Below, one piece after another: positions 54,474 to 62,209 of a DNA stretch of 64,000 nucleotides. Both the position numbers and the translations under genes were made by a program. Positions within the stretch are counted from its first letter, which is position 1; every line of letters starts with the position of its first letter. The notes under the pieces are model-generated. The model had not been told where the DNA came from. It saw nothing but the letters and a program-made list of their open reading frames with translations, and did no database searches. This DNA comes from Salinicola halophyticus (lineage in GTDB: Bacteria > Pseudomonadota > Gammaproteobacteria > Pseudomonadales > Halomonadaceae): contig NZ_PZJN01000007.1 of NCBI RefSeq assembly GCF_003206695.1, positions 62,001-126,000 on the forward strand. The letters are read 5' to 3'.

Positions 54474-55181
54474 ATGCTAACGACACGCAGCGCGGTGATT
54501 CTGGGAGGCCTGCTGGCAATCGGCATGATCTGGGGTGGCAGCTATATTGAGGATGCCGCCGAGACCTGGCGAGACGCCGGTCGCAGCGTCACGGTCAAGG
54601 GGCTCTCGGAACGCGAGGTGCCGGCGGACATGGCGCTCTGGCCGCTGCACTACACCGTCACCGGCAACGAGCTGGAAACGCTGCAGCGTGACCTGACCGC
54701 TCAGGAAACCCGCATTCGCGAATTCCTGACCCAGCGGGGTTTCGAGACCGGCAACATTACCGTGACCTCCCCCCAGGTCACCGATCGATTCGCCAATCTC
54801 TATGGCGCCGACCGGCCCGACGAGCGCTACCAAGCCGAAGCCACGGTGCTGCTGCGAACCCCGGCGGTCGATAACGTCAAGAAAGCGATGCCCCAGACCG
54901 GAGAACTGGTGCGTGCCGGCGTCGTGCTATCACCCAACTACGATTACCGCACCGAATTCCTGTTCACCGGCCTCAATGACCTCAAGCCGGAAATGGTCGC
55001 CGAAGCCACCAAGGATGCCCGCGGTGTCGCCCAGCAATTCGCCAGAGACTCAGGCAGCAGTGTCGGCGCGATTCGCAGCGCCAGCCAAGGCTACTTCTCG
55101 ATCGAGGATCTCGATAGCTACACCCCCGACATCAAGCGGGTGCGTGTCGTGACGACGATCGATTACGCGCTGGAGGAGTGA
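54474..55181 (+). CDS. SIMPL-domain (DUF541) periplasmic protein
   Basis: A 235-residue protein with one N-terminal hydrophobic helix (signal anchor) and a SIMPL/DUF541 domain: RSVTVKGLSEREVPADMALWPL (RSVTVKGLSEREVPADMA), a central ETGNITVTSPQVTDRF, and the end SASQGYFSIEDLDSYTPDIKRVRVVTTIDYAL (in parts). SIMPL proteins are periplasmic and of unclear function, linked to oxidative or envelope stress. The ATG follows GGAGAAAGCA. A truncated second copy with a nonsense codon lies at 60055-60433. Confidence 0.9.
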   Translation: MLTTRSAVILGGLLAIGMIWGGSYIEDAAETWRDAGRSVTVKGLSEREVPADMALWPLHYTVTGNELETLQRDLTAQETRIREFLTQRGFETGNITVTSPQVTDRFANLYGADRPDERYQAEATVLLRTPAVDNVKKAMPQTGELVRAGVVLSPNYDYRTEFLFTGLNDLKPEMVAEATKDARGVAQQFARDSGSSVGAIRSASQGYFSIEDLDSYTPDIKRVRVVTTIDYALEE

Positions 55182-55302
55182 GGTATTCCGAGCTTTTTAA
55201 CGTCTTTCTCCCTACAGACCACTTCACTTTGTCGCTCCAACCCTAGGATGGCATCTGCACTACTTCTTAGCAGCGAGTGCAACGATGCGCGATTCTGGTA
55301 GC

Positions 55303-55382
55303 TGATCTCCGCGTCTGTGGGGACGGGTAGTCAACCTCTCTCGATCAAGTCTGTAACGATTGATCCCCGCGCCTGTGGCGAC
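55303..55382. other. Two degenerate type I-E CRISPR-like repeats (remnant)
   Basis: TGATCTCCGCGTCTGTGGGG at 55303-55322 (then AC) and TGATCCCCGCGCCTGTGGCG at 55361-55380 (then AC) have the same length and the CCCCGC...G(C/G)GG dyad typical of type I-E repeats. Their starts are 58 bases apart, near but not equal to the 61-base period of I-E arrays. An AT-rich leader-like stretch lies just to the right. Only two units; remnant status is inference. Confidence 0.35.
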
Positions 55383-55641
55383 GATGTAATCGCAGGCATT
55401 TTTTATATAACCAAATAGATCCGTAAACTTCCACCGGCAGATTTCCGCCATTTCGTTGGCGCCATATCTACAAAAATTCAATTATCAGATGATTACGACT
55501 TAGCCAATCTTTTCTACCAGCCGATAATAAATTGAGCACTTGATTCCCGGAGATTCTGTCTAGAGGCCACACGTCAATGGCCGACGATGGATATTACAAA
55601 ACTGCTTAGTACACATTTTGTTATGAATTAAAATTTTTTTA

Positions 55642-55790
55642 CTGTTCCCTTCAGGTAGATCTGTTCATTTCACATCGTCATCGGTGCCGCTTCGATGGGC
55701 TTTGTCACTTTTCTCTCATGTCACTTTTCTCTCATGTCGCTTTTCTCTCATGTCGCTTGGCGCGGAGCGGCGTGTGTTGCTGGCGCTCAT
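55642..55790. repeat. Left copy of a direct repeat found again at 63893-64000
   Basis: The stretch starting CTGTTCCCTTCAGGTAGATC here and CTGTTTTCTTCAGGTAGATC at 63893 continues in register through CTGTTCAT(T/G)TCACATCGTCA and into the gene start (GCGTGTGTTGCT against GCGCGTGTTGCT). Similarity by eye is about 80-85% after allowing for the 16-bp repeat expansion in the left copy. The two copies are in direct orientation 8.25 kb apart. Confidence 0.85.
55704..55751. repeat. 16-bp tandem repeat, three units
   Basis: GTCACTTTTCTCTCAT occurs at 55704 and 55720 and as GTCGCTTTTCTCTCAT at 55736. The related sequence at the right edge of the window has a single unit, so the repeat expanded in this copy. 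Confidence 0.9.
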
Positions 55791-55981
55791 TCCCCTGGCG
55801 CTACTGTGGGTCATCGCCGGTTGGTCGGTTGGAGCGTTCGGTTGAGGCTCAGTTGAAGACCTACTCCAAGTCAGAGCCCGATACCTTACTGATGCTGGAA
55901 TCCCTGTCGTTGGCGCAGGGCTACGATGTGTGTATAGCCCGGCGGCAAGGGGTCATGTTGCATCGCATCGACCTGCGTTGA
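55750..55981 (+). pseudogene. Decayed gene copy with frameshift
   Basis: The frame from ATG 55750 reads MSLGAERRVLLALIPLALLW, one hydrophobic helix, and stops after 31 residues at 55845. Sequence continuing in another frame (ERSVEAQLKTYSKSEPDTLL... to 55981) looks like the rest of the same protein. The N-terminus matches the partial gene at 63969. Frameshift and length suggest a broken copy of a small membrane-anchored protein; family not recognised. Confidence 0.6.
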
Positions 55982-56144
55982 ACACGTCCGCAATACCACT
56001 TACCACCCATGCCAATCTGATCGCGCAATGATCGCTCTCAGGCATGCGGTTTACTTGCATATATCTAGGCAAATTATGGTGCGTTCTTGTTACCTAGTTT
56101 TTCCTGTATATCATTTAGGTCTTTCCAAAAGAGGATGTGCTCTG

Positions 56145-57260
56145 ATGACCGCTACCGATGTCTTATTTCGCCCATTACGTATTGGCGCCATGGAGCTGGC
56201 GAACCGCATCGTCATGGCACCCATGACCCGCAGCTTTGCAGTGGATGGGATACCCGGTGCGGCGCATGCAGCTTACTATCGCCGTCGGGCCCAAGGCGGG
56301 GTGGGCCTCATCCTCTCCGAAGGCACGGTGATCGATCGGCCAGCATCGCGCAACGACCCGGGCGTTCCGTTTTTCCATGGCGACGCGGCATTGTCAGGTT
56401 GGAAGGGCGCGATCGATGCGGTTCATGATGGCGGTGCCAAGATGGGCCCGCAGCTTTGGCACACAGGAGCGCTCAAAAGCTTCCTGACGGAATGGGTGCC
56501 GCCCTCGCCAGTCGAAAGCCCGTCTGGATTGGAAGCACCAGGCGTGGAGCGCGGCGGCGCCATGAGCGATAGCGACATCGCCGATACAATCGCCGCCTTT
56601 GCCCGCGCTGCCGTCGACGCAAAGCGTCTTGGCTTTGACACTATCGAGCTGCACGGGGCCCACGGCTATTTGTTTGACCAGTTCTTTTGGGCCGCCACCA
56701 ATCGTCGGACCGACCGCTACGGCGGTGACACGATTAGTGAACGCTCACGCTTTGCCGCAGAGGTCATCGCGGCGGTCCGGGCGAGCGTCGGTCCCGACTT
56801 CCCGATCATCATGCGTCTCAGCCAGTGGAAAGTGCAGGACTTCACCGCGCGGCTCGCGGAAACGCCCGATCTCATGGCCGAATGGCTGACTCCCTTGGTG
56901 GAGGCCGGCGTTGATGTGCTGCACTGCTCACAGCGCCGATTCTGGGAGCCCGAATTCCCGGACATCGATGGCGAGCAGGGTCTGAATTTCGCTGGTTGGG
57001 CCAAGAAGCTGACCGGCGCAGCTACGATCAGCGTCGGCTCGGTCGGCCTTACGGAAGACTTCATGGGAGCATTCGGTGGGGAGGGCTCGTCTACGGCCAA
57101 ACTCGACAAACTAGTCGAGCGGATGGAGCGCGATGAGTTCGATCTGATCGCCGTCGGCCGCGCCCTGATTGCCGATCCGGCATGGGTAGAGAAGGTACGT
57201 ACCGGCAATAGCAGCGCCTTAAAGGGCTTCGACGCAGCGGCGCTTGCCGAACTGGTGTAG
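56145..57260 (+). CDS. Old Yellow Enzyme-family NADH:flavin oxidoreductase
   Basis: A 371-residue FMN-dependent ene-reductase. Motifs: LFRPLRIGAMELANRIVMAPMTRS at the start (NRIVMAPMTRS binds FMN), GPQLWHTGA, the substrate-site HGAHGYLFDQFFW, TNRRTDRYGG and near the end DLIAVGRALIADPAWVEKV. The ATG at 56145 has GAGG ten bases upstream. It is followed by VOC, SDR and HxlR genes, a set typical of electrophile or quinone response modules. Codon choice and neighbours suggest transfer into this genome. Confidence 0.92.
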   Translation: MTATDVLFRPLRIGAMELANRIVMAPMTRSFAVDGIPGAAHAAYYRRRAQGGVGLILSEGTVIDRPASRNDPGVPFFHGDAALSGWKGAIDAVHDGGAKMGPQLWHTGALKSFLTEWVPPSPVESPSGLEAPGVERGGAMSDSDIADTIAAFARAAVDAKRLGFDTIELHGAHGYLFDQFFWAATNRRTDRYGGDTISERSRFAAEVIAAVRASVGPDFPIIMRLSQWKVQDFTARLAETPDLMAEWLTPLVEAGVDVLHCSQRRFWEPEFPDIDGEQGLNFAGWAKKLTGAATISVGSVGLTEDFMGAFGGEGSSTAKLDKLVERMERDEFDLIAVGRALIADPAWVEKVRTGNSSALKGFDAAALAELV

Positions 57261-57564
57261 GAATTGAAAGCGCCGTTCGGGACGTCGAAACTAGTGGATC
57301 CGAAACGCGGAAGGATCAAGCTCGGCGTCAAAGATCGGAGACCTGGATGAAGGCGCAATCCATGAAAGCTGCTCGGCGCTGAGCGTCGAGCACACCCATG
57401 CCCTACATTTTTCGCTGATTCGACCACACGCGGCCAGTAATCCCATCACATTTCGCCTCACGTGGGTCAATTCGCAAGTCGATCAGTAACTTCTACGAGG
57501 ATGCTGAGCGCTTCAACGGCGAGCTGCAGCCTTCGACCCTCATCACCAGCAGAAAGGTATCTTG
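57261..57564. other. 304-base gap between OYE and VOC genes
   Basis: No intact gene. A short plus-strand frame just before the VOC gene reads SISNFYEDAERFNGELQPST and looks like the C-terminal end of a lost protein, but this is a weak reading. Confidence 0.3.
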
Positions 57565-57972
57565 ATGATCCTGAAGACCTACACCCGCATCTTCACAACA
57601 GACCTCGAGTCGACCGTGACAACGCTCAAGTCAGTCCACGGCACGGAGCCGCATCTCAGGCTCAACTACGACCCATTGACGCTCGTCGGGATTGGCGATG
57701 TGCTCGTGATTGGTGGAACAGACAAGGCGTTGGAGCCGATCCGCGGCAGCCTCGGCCCTTGGATCGTGGAGGACATTGACGACACCAAGGGCAGGCTCCT
57801 GGCGAATGGCGCATCCGTGATGCGCGACATCAAAGCCATTCCGACAGGGCGAATGATGTACATGAAGCATGCGGACGGCAGCGTGGTCGAGTACGTCCAG
57901 TGGACGCCTGGGCTGGTCGAGCAGTACATCTTTGCACCACTGCGCGCCGGGACGCTGGCCTCGCAGATCTGA
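57565..57972 (+). CDS. VOC-superfamily (glyoxalase/dioxygenase fold) protein
   Basis: A 135-residue single-domain protein with the paired beta-alpha-beta-beta-beta units of the vicinal oxygen chelate fold: LKTYTRIFTTDLESTVTTLK at the start, LVGIGDVLVIGG, then YMKHADGSVVEYVQW with the Glu that often binds metal near the end. AAAGG is eight bases before the ATG. Possible roles are glyoxalase-like detoxification or drug binding. Specific substrate unknown. Confidence 0.75.
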   Translation: MILKTYTRIFTTDLESTVTTLKSVHGTEPHLRLNYDPLTLVGIGDVLVIGGTDKALEPIRGSLGPWIVEDIDDTKGRLLANGASVMRDIKAIPTGRMMYMKHADGSVVEYVQWTPGLVEQYIFAPLRAGTLASQI

Positions 57973-58205
57973 CCGGGATGATAGACGCCGCCATGCTACT
58001 CTCCCAGTTCTATAAAGTTACCAACGCACGCAGCGTCATCATCTACCTTCGAAGCCGTCCCTGAAAGCCCGGCAAGGACTGAGCGCTCGACGAGCAGCGC
58101 CCCGACTTCTGAGCGTTCAGTCTCCACCAGCCATTGAATCCTGTCCTGCCAAGGGCGTCGATCGCCTGCAAGTGCCCCACCATGTGGCTCGGCAGGCGAC
58201 GCAGA

Positions 58206-58931
58206 TCAGACCTGCGCCATGCCGCCGTCGACCGGCAGCTCGGCCCCGGTGATGAAGCTGCTTTGGCCGCTGGCGAGAAACAGCGCGGCCGAGGCCACTT
58301 CGTCGGCACGACCCATACGGCCGAGAGGGATTAGCTTCGTCAGCGCCTTGCGCGCCTCCTCGGACGCCGCCGCCATCATGGCGGTGTCTGTTGGTCCCGG
58401 TGCCACGACGTTCACGCGAATGTTCCGGGGCGCCAGCTCGTTGGCCCAGGTCCGCGCGAACGAGCGCACGGCGGCCTTAGTTGCCCCATAGACGCCATAG
58501 CCTTGCGTGCCGATCGCGTCGGCGATCGAGCCCACTAACACGATAGAGCCACCATCAGGCATGATTGCCGTTGCAGCCTGGGCGGCAAACAGCAGCGCGC
58601 GCACGTTGAGGTCGAACGTCCGGTCGAAATGATCCTCACGGACGTCGTCGAGGGTCGCAAACTCGGAGATGCCGGCATTGACGACCAGCACGTCCACCCG
58701 TCCAGCCTCGCTGCTTACCGCCTCGAAGAAGGAGGCGAGCGCCGTCACATCGGCAGCATCGACGTGGCGCGCGCGCAGCTTGCCGGCTCCAAGCTCGACC
58801 GCCCACTCGTCACCGCGGCGGCTGGTGGCGTAAACGGTAGCGCCTTCCGCCGCGAAACGCTCTGCGATAGCGCCACCGATACCCCCATGGCCACCGATCA
58901 CGACGGCAATTTTTCCTGAAAGAGTGCTCAT
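58206..58931 (-). CDS. Short-chain dehydrogenase/reductase
   Basis: A 241-residue SDR. The cofactor motif is VVIGGHGGIGGAIAERF (variant of TGxxxGxG), then NAG in VVNAGISEFA, catalytic Ser in IVLVGSIAD, and YxxxK in YGVYGATKAAVRSF, with VNVVAPGPTDTAM after. The ATG at 58931 has GGGAGGA upstream. It is divergent from an HxlR regulator, 97 bases away, whose operator probably lies between them. Substrate unknown. Confidence 0.92.
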   Translation of the reverse strand: MSTLSGKIAVVIGGHGGIGGAIAERFAAEGATVYATSRRGDEWAVELGAGKLRARHVDAADVTALASFFEAVSSEAGRVDVLVVNAGISEFATLDDVREDHFDRTFDLNVRALLFAAQAATAIMPDGGSIVLVGSIADAIGTQGYGVYGATKAAVRSFARTWANELAPRNIRVNVVAPGPTDTAMMAAASEEARKALTKLIPLGRMGRADEVASAALFLASGQSSFITGAELPVDGGMAQV

Positions 58932-58989
58932 ACGTCCTCCCATCACTAGTGATGACGAACAAGCTATCATTCCTATATCTAATCACAAG

Positions 58990-59009
58990 AAGGCACCATG
59001 TAGTGCCTT
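58990..59009. promoter_or_regulatory. Inverted repeat between SDR and HxlR genes (candidate operator)
   Basis: AAGGCAC-CATGTA-GTGCCTT has two perfect seven-base arms. It lies in the only intergenic space between divergent SDR and hxlR-type genes, 19 bases before the HxlR start. Confidence 0.55.
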
Positions 59010-59028
59010 ACTATTGAGGCGTATACCC

Positions 59029-59421
59029 ATGTCCAAAGACGTGCTCGAACTACCGCTTGATGTTACGGCGACGCGACCCATCCTCGAACATATCGCCAAC
59101 AAGTGGACGGTACTGATCCTGACCGTCCTCTGCACGCAGCCGGCGCGATTCAACGATCTTAAGCGCCGCCTCGACGGCATTACCCACAAAGCTTTGTCTG
59201 ACGCATTAAAGCGTCTGGAGCGTAACGGCCTTGTCAATCGCAAAGTCCTGCCAACGCGGCCGATCGGCGTCGAGTACACAATTACCGATCTCGGCTGCTC
59301 GCTACGCGAACCCTTCGCTGCACTTTACAACTGGGCGCTCGCCAACGGCTCGGCGCTGGAGAGCGCGCAATGTGCATACGACACATCGAGAAAGAATGAA
59401 GGGTTTGCGAAAGAGGTGTAG
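59029..59421 (+). CDS. HxlR-family transcriptional regulator
   Basis: A 130-residue winged-helix protein: RPILEHIANKWTVLILTVL, RFNDLKRRLDGITHKALSDALKRLERNGLV (in parts), YTITDLGCSLREPFAAL. These are the standard HxlR landmarks. Many HxlR proteins sense reactive aldehydes or quinones and repress a divergent oxidoreductase gene, which fits the SDR across the 97-base gap. The ATG at 59029 has GAGG nine bases upstream. One Cys is present in the effector region (ITDLGC). Confidence 0.92.
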   Translation: MSKDVLELPLDVTATRPILEHIANKWTVLILTVLCTQPARFNDLKRRLDGITHKALSDALKRLERNGLVNRKVLPTRPIGVEYTITDLGCSLREPFAALYNWALANGSALESAQCAYDTSRKNEGFAKEV

Positions 59422-59489
59422 CAACCAGGGGTATGCTGCCTCCTTCGCACATTGTCCTCTGTCTGTGAGCGCTGGGCGTGTATATGACA

Positions 59490-59697
59490 CCGCCTTGCGT
59501 CCAGAGCGGCAGCGAACCCCAGCAGGTACTTGAGCTGGATGCTTCATTCTTTCTGAGCTGCCAGGGCGGCAGCGCACGTTGATGAGCGTGGTGACGTCGG
59601 AGGCGTTGATTTCTGAGCTGCCTGGGCGGCAGCGCACATGGATAGCGGCCCGGCCACGTTGCAGCCGCTTTTCTGAGCTGCCTGGGCGGCAGCGAAC
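59490..59697 (-). CRISPR. Type I-F CRISPR mini-array: four repeats, three 32-bp spacers
   Basis: Repeats of 28 bases lie at 59490-59517, 59550-59577, 59610-59637 and 59670-59697, with exact 60-base periodicity. On the minus strand a repeat begins GTTCGCTGCCGCC and ends CAGGCAGCTCAGAAA, the type I-F pattern with its G/C-rich dyad. The leftmost repeat is heavily mutated in the half next to the array end, as expected for the trailer end, so the crRNA direction is minus. Spacers: 59518-59549, 59578-59609, 59638-59669. No AT-rich leader and no cas gene are present; higA ends 36 bases to the right. Confidence 0.95.
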
Positions 59698-59733
59698 CGC
59701 TTATCCAACAGACAGCGGCTGACAATGGTTTAT

Positions 59734-60021
59734 TCACGCGCCCTGATCGAGGCGCACCACATCAGGTTGATCACGATGCTCCGCCTGCCATAACTCATAA
59801 GAAGTCTGACGAGCCATCCAGTGGCGTGCGGTACTCACACCCGCCCGCTCGAGACGGACCGCTAGATCGGGGCTGATACCGCCGTGCTGGTTGACGACCC
59901 GAGACAGTGCAACGCGTGTCACACCGAGACGTTTGGCGGCTTCAGTGATGCTGAGCCCCAATGGTTCGAGCACATCCTCGCGCAGACTTTCTCCGGGATG
60001 CGGAGGATTGAACATTGTCAT
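59734..60021 (-). CDS. higA: HigA-family antitoxin (XRE domain), without HigB
   Basis: A 95-residue protein of the HigA/VapI group: [19 protein letters not shown], then the helix-turn-helix [22 protein letters not shown] and [34 protein letters not shown] in parts. Ribosome site AGAGG precedes the ATG. A higB toxin would be expected upstream on the same strand, but that place is taken by a truncated SIMPL gene on the plus strand, so the toxin has been lost. A mini-CRISPR array lies 36 bases downstream in the same reading direction. Confidence 0.9.
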   Translation of the reverse strand: MTMFNPPHPGESLREDVLEPLGLSITEAAKRLGVTRVALSRVVNQHGGISPDLAVRLERAGVSTARHWMARQTSYELWQAEHRDQPDVVRLDQGA

Positions 60022-60054
60022 TTTGGTTACCTCTAACCTGTACGACCAAGTTCC

Positions 60055-60433
60055 CTTATGGCGCCGATTGCCTGATGAACGTCATCAGGTCGAGGACACC
60101 GTACTGCTGCGAAGCCGGCCGGTCGATAACGTTAAGAAAGCGATGCAGACCGGAGAACTGGTGCGTGCCGGTGTCGTACTCTCCCCCAACTAAGATTACC
60201 GCACCGAATTCCTGTTCACCGGCCTCAATGACCTCAAGCCGGAAATGGTCGCCGAAGCCACCAAGGATGCCCGCGGTGTCGCCCAGCAATTCGCCAGAGA
60301 CTCCGGCAGCCGTGTCGGCGCGATTCGCAGTGCCAGCCAGGGCTACTTCTCGATCGAGGATGTCGATAGCTACACGCCCGACATCAAGCGGGTACGAGTG
60401 GTGACAACGATCGATTACGCGTTGGAGAAGTGA
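60055..60433 (+). pseudogene. Truncated SIMPL-gene copy with nonsense codon
   Basis: The stretch repeats the last 55% of the gene at 54474-55181, nearly identical in the final 240 bases (GLNDLKPEMVAEATKDARGV onward). The first 325 bases of the gene are absent, a codon is deleted near VKKAM-QTGELV, and TAC (Tyr) has become TAA at 60191-60193. The start of similarity is also diverged. It is a non-functional partial duplicate marking a rearrangement joint. Confidence 0.93.
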
Positions 60434-60586
60434 GGTCAATTCGAGACGATCGCTTCCGGCCAAAAGCGGACTACCCCGCAAAATATTAGTAGGCTTCCAT
60501 TTGAGCGTGGCGATATCTACAAAATTAGGGACAACTCAGTGGCGTGGCGGCTTCAAGCAAAACCTCCACCTCTTGGCGCTGCTGCT

Positions 60587-60943
60587 TCACCTATCGCGAG
60601 ACGTTGTTTTAACTTCCTGTAGACGGAAATAACGATCTCCAGACTTGAGTGCCGGAAAGACCTCGCACTCGGCATATACCTGACTGTAGTGGACGTTCCT
60701 CCCCTGAATATTGAAGAAGATGGTTCCTGCTCCATAGTGGGGTTCGTGCTTGAGTTCATCAAGCGCACCGGTCTCTCCATTCTCCTCAGCTGCCTTGATA
60801 ACCATGTCGCGTACTGTCTGTATTTCTGGGTCTTCTGCCTCCGCGAACACTACGAGCGACTTACTGGCGCTAAAGGCTCCACCAGTCCCTTGAGCTGTTC
60901 CGATACGGTTTAAGCAGATTTCAACGAGGGTGACGATTTCCAT
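60587..60943 (-). CDS. Uncharacterised protein next to the TIR gene
   Basis: A 118-residue protein starting MEIVTLVEICLNRIG and ending EVKTTSRDR. AAGGAA precedes the ATG at good spacing, and the gene is followed by a lower-GC flank. No signal peptide or membrane helix. The central FAEAEDPEIQTVRDMVIKAAEENGETGALDEL (in parts) is helical and acidic. No family was recognised. It is divergent from the TIR gene, 154 bases apart, so it could be a partner, but only position supports that. Confidence 0.65.
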   Translation of the reverse strand: MEIVTLVEICLNRIGTAQGTGGAFSASKSLVVFAEAEDPEIQTVRDMVIKAAEENGETGALDELKHEPHYGAGTIFFNIQGRNVHYSQVYAECEVFPALKSGDRYFRLQEVKTTSRDR

Positions 60944-61097
60944 ACCGCTTTCCTTCTTGTTGGTGTGAGGCGGGGAGGGTTTGGCTGCGCCGATCTGAAT
61001 TGTAGTTCCCAGATGCTTGACGTAAGCATAAAGCTTTGTGTTCAGCGCACAATAGATTGTAAGATCGGGTAAAGCCTATCACTGGGGATTACTGATC

Positions 61098-62051
61098 TTG
61101 CCCAATGTTTTTTTCTCATACTGTCATGTTGACGAGGCGCTGCGAGATCAGCTTGAGAAGCAGCTTGCAATGCTCAGGCGGCAAGGGGTCATCAACACTT
61201 GGCATGATCGACGTATCAATGCTGGCCAAGAGATCGATGCTGCCATTGACGAACATATCAACAGCGATGAGATCATCCTGCTGTTGGTCAGCCCCGACTT
61301 CATCGCTTCCGACTATTGTTACAACATCGAGATGAAGCGGGCTATGGAGCGCCATCAAGCTGGTGATGCGATCGTCATCCCAGTGATCCTACGCGCATGC
61401 GATTGGCACTACGCGCCATTCGGCAAACTCCTTGGCACCCCTCAGGACGGAAAGCCAGTTACGTTGTGGCCTGATAGAGACGAAGCGTTTCTGCTGGTGG
61501 CGAAAGAGGTGCGTAAAGCAGCTGAGAAATTGCGTAGCAGGGACATCGGCGTCAGTCCGCAAACAGATCGCATCAACCTGACTACCTCCCACCAAGTAGT
61601 ACCTAATGGCCCACGATCAAGCAATCTGCGTCTTACCAAGACCTTCACTCAGCTGGACAAAGACCGGTTCCAGCTCGACACCTTCGAGTACATCGCGCGC
61701 TATTTTGAAAACTCACTGAATGAACTTCAGGCACGCAATCCCGGTTTCGAGGGGGCATTCCGGCGAGTCGATGCCAATAGGTTCTCGGCAACCATCTATA
61801 AGGACGGTCAAGACGTTGCCAGGGCGACGGTCTTTGTTGGAGGCCAAATGGGTGCGGGTATCTACTATAGCCAGGGCGCCTCTTTCAGCGACAGCTCGTA
61901 CAACGAGATGCTCACGATACAGGCAGATGACCAAACGCTCTATCTAACGAGCTTGGGAATGACTGCCCATAGAGGACGCGATCAGAAACTATCACAGGAA
62001 GGTGCCGCGGAGCTGCTATGGGAAGCCGTCATTGCTCCTCTGCAGCGTTAA
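61098..62051 (+). CDS. TIR-domain protein with uncharacterised C-terminal domain (probable anti-phage effector)
   Basis: A 317-residue protein. Residues 1 to about 150 form a bacterial TIR domain: VFFSYCHVDEALRDQLEKQL, TWHDRRINAGQEID, then IILLLVSPDFIASDYCYNIE with Glu78 as the likely NAD-cleaving residue, and IPVILRACDWHYAPFGKL. A linker follows, then a domain at about 180-317 (FTQLDKDRFQLDTFEYIARY, FRRVDANRFSATIYKDGQ, VGGQMGAGIYYSQGASF) that I do not recognise. Bacterial TIR proteins kill infected cells by depleting NAD or make signal nucleotides. The TTG start has GGGGAT upstream. No Thoeris ThsA is nearby. Confidence 0.87.
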   Translation: MPNVFFSYCHVDEALRDQLEKQLAMLRRQGVINTWHDRRINAGQEIDAAIDEHINSDEIILLLVSPDFIASDYCYNIEMKRAMERHQAGDAIVIPVILRACDWHYAPFGKLLGTPQDGKPVTLWPDRDEAFLLVAKEVRKAAEKLRSRDIGVSPQTDRINLTTSHQVVPNGPRSSNLRLTKTFTQLDKDRFQLDTFEYIARYFENSLNELQARNPGFEGAFRRVDANRFSATIYKDGQDVARATVFVGGQMGAGIYYSQGASFSDSSYNEMLTIQADDQTLYLTSLGMTAHRGRDQKLSQEGAAELLWEAVIAPLQR

Positions 62052-62179
62052 ACTGATTCCTGCCAGATATCCGTGGGACTGGAGCGCTTGCCAGAAATGA
62101 AAAAACTTAGGGCCGCCTTACACCATGTTTAGTCACCGGTATCGACTCCGGAAGCTGCATCTGGCGGCTGGCAGCTACC

Positions 62180-62209
62180 GGCCAAAAGCGGGCGTTCAGC
62201 CAAAAGTGG
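62180..62209. repeat. Paired GGCCAAAAGCGG motif next to the cassette array
   Basis: GGCCAAAAGCGG at 62180-62191 and the variant AGCCAAAAGTGG at 62198-62209 lie 18 bases apart, directly before the first attC. The same GGCCAAAAGCGG motif occurs at 60458-60469, 24 bases after the truncated SIMPL copy. The motif is seen at two joints of the accessory region. Confidence 0.55.

Larger units (their letters stand above)
55182..56144. other. 963-base AT-richer stretch at the start of the accessory region
   Basis: The composition drops in GC compared with everything to the left. It contains two CRISPR-like degenerate repeats (55303-55382), an AT-rich part (55440-55660), a short tandem repeat and a decayed gene (55750-55981). 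A minus-strand frame at 55260-55481 crosses the repeats and is not considered a gene. The final 160 bases precede the OYE gene and contain its promoter. Confidence 0.6.

Noticed and set aside
55260-55481. 73-codon minus-strand frame
   Set aside because: It crosses the two CRISPR-like elements, lacks a good ribosome site and has no recognisable content.
59282-59737. Minus-strand frames across the CRISPR array
   Set aside because: Their repeated RCRPG or PPRQLR patterns are translations of the 28-base repeats, not proteins.
60960-61097. attC site left of the TIR gene, which would make it a cassette
   Set aside because: No R''/R' pair with a foldable interior was found, so the TIR gene is not claimed to be inside a cassette.
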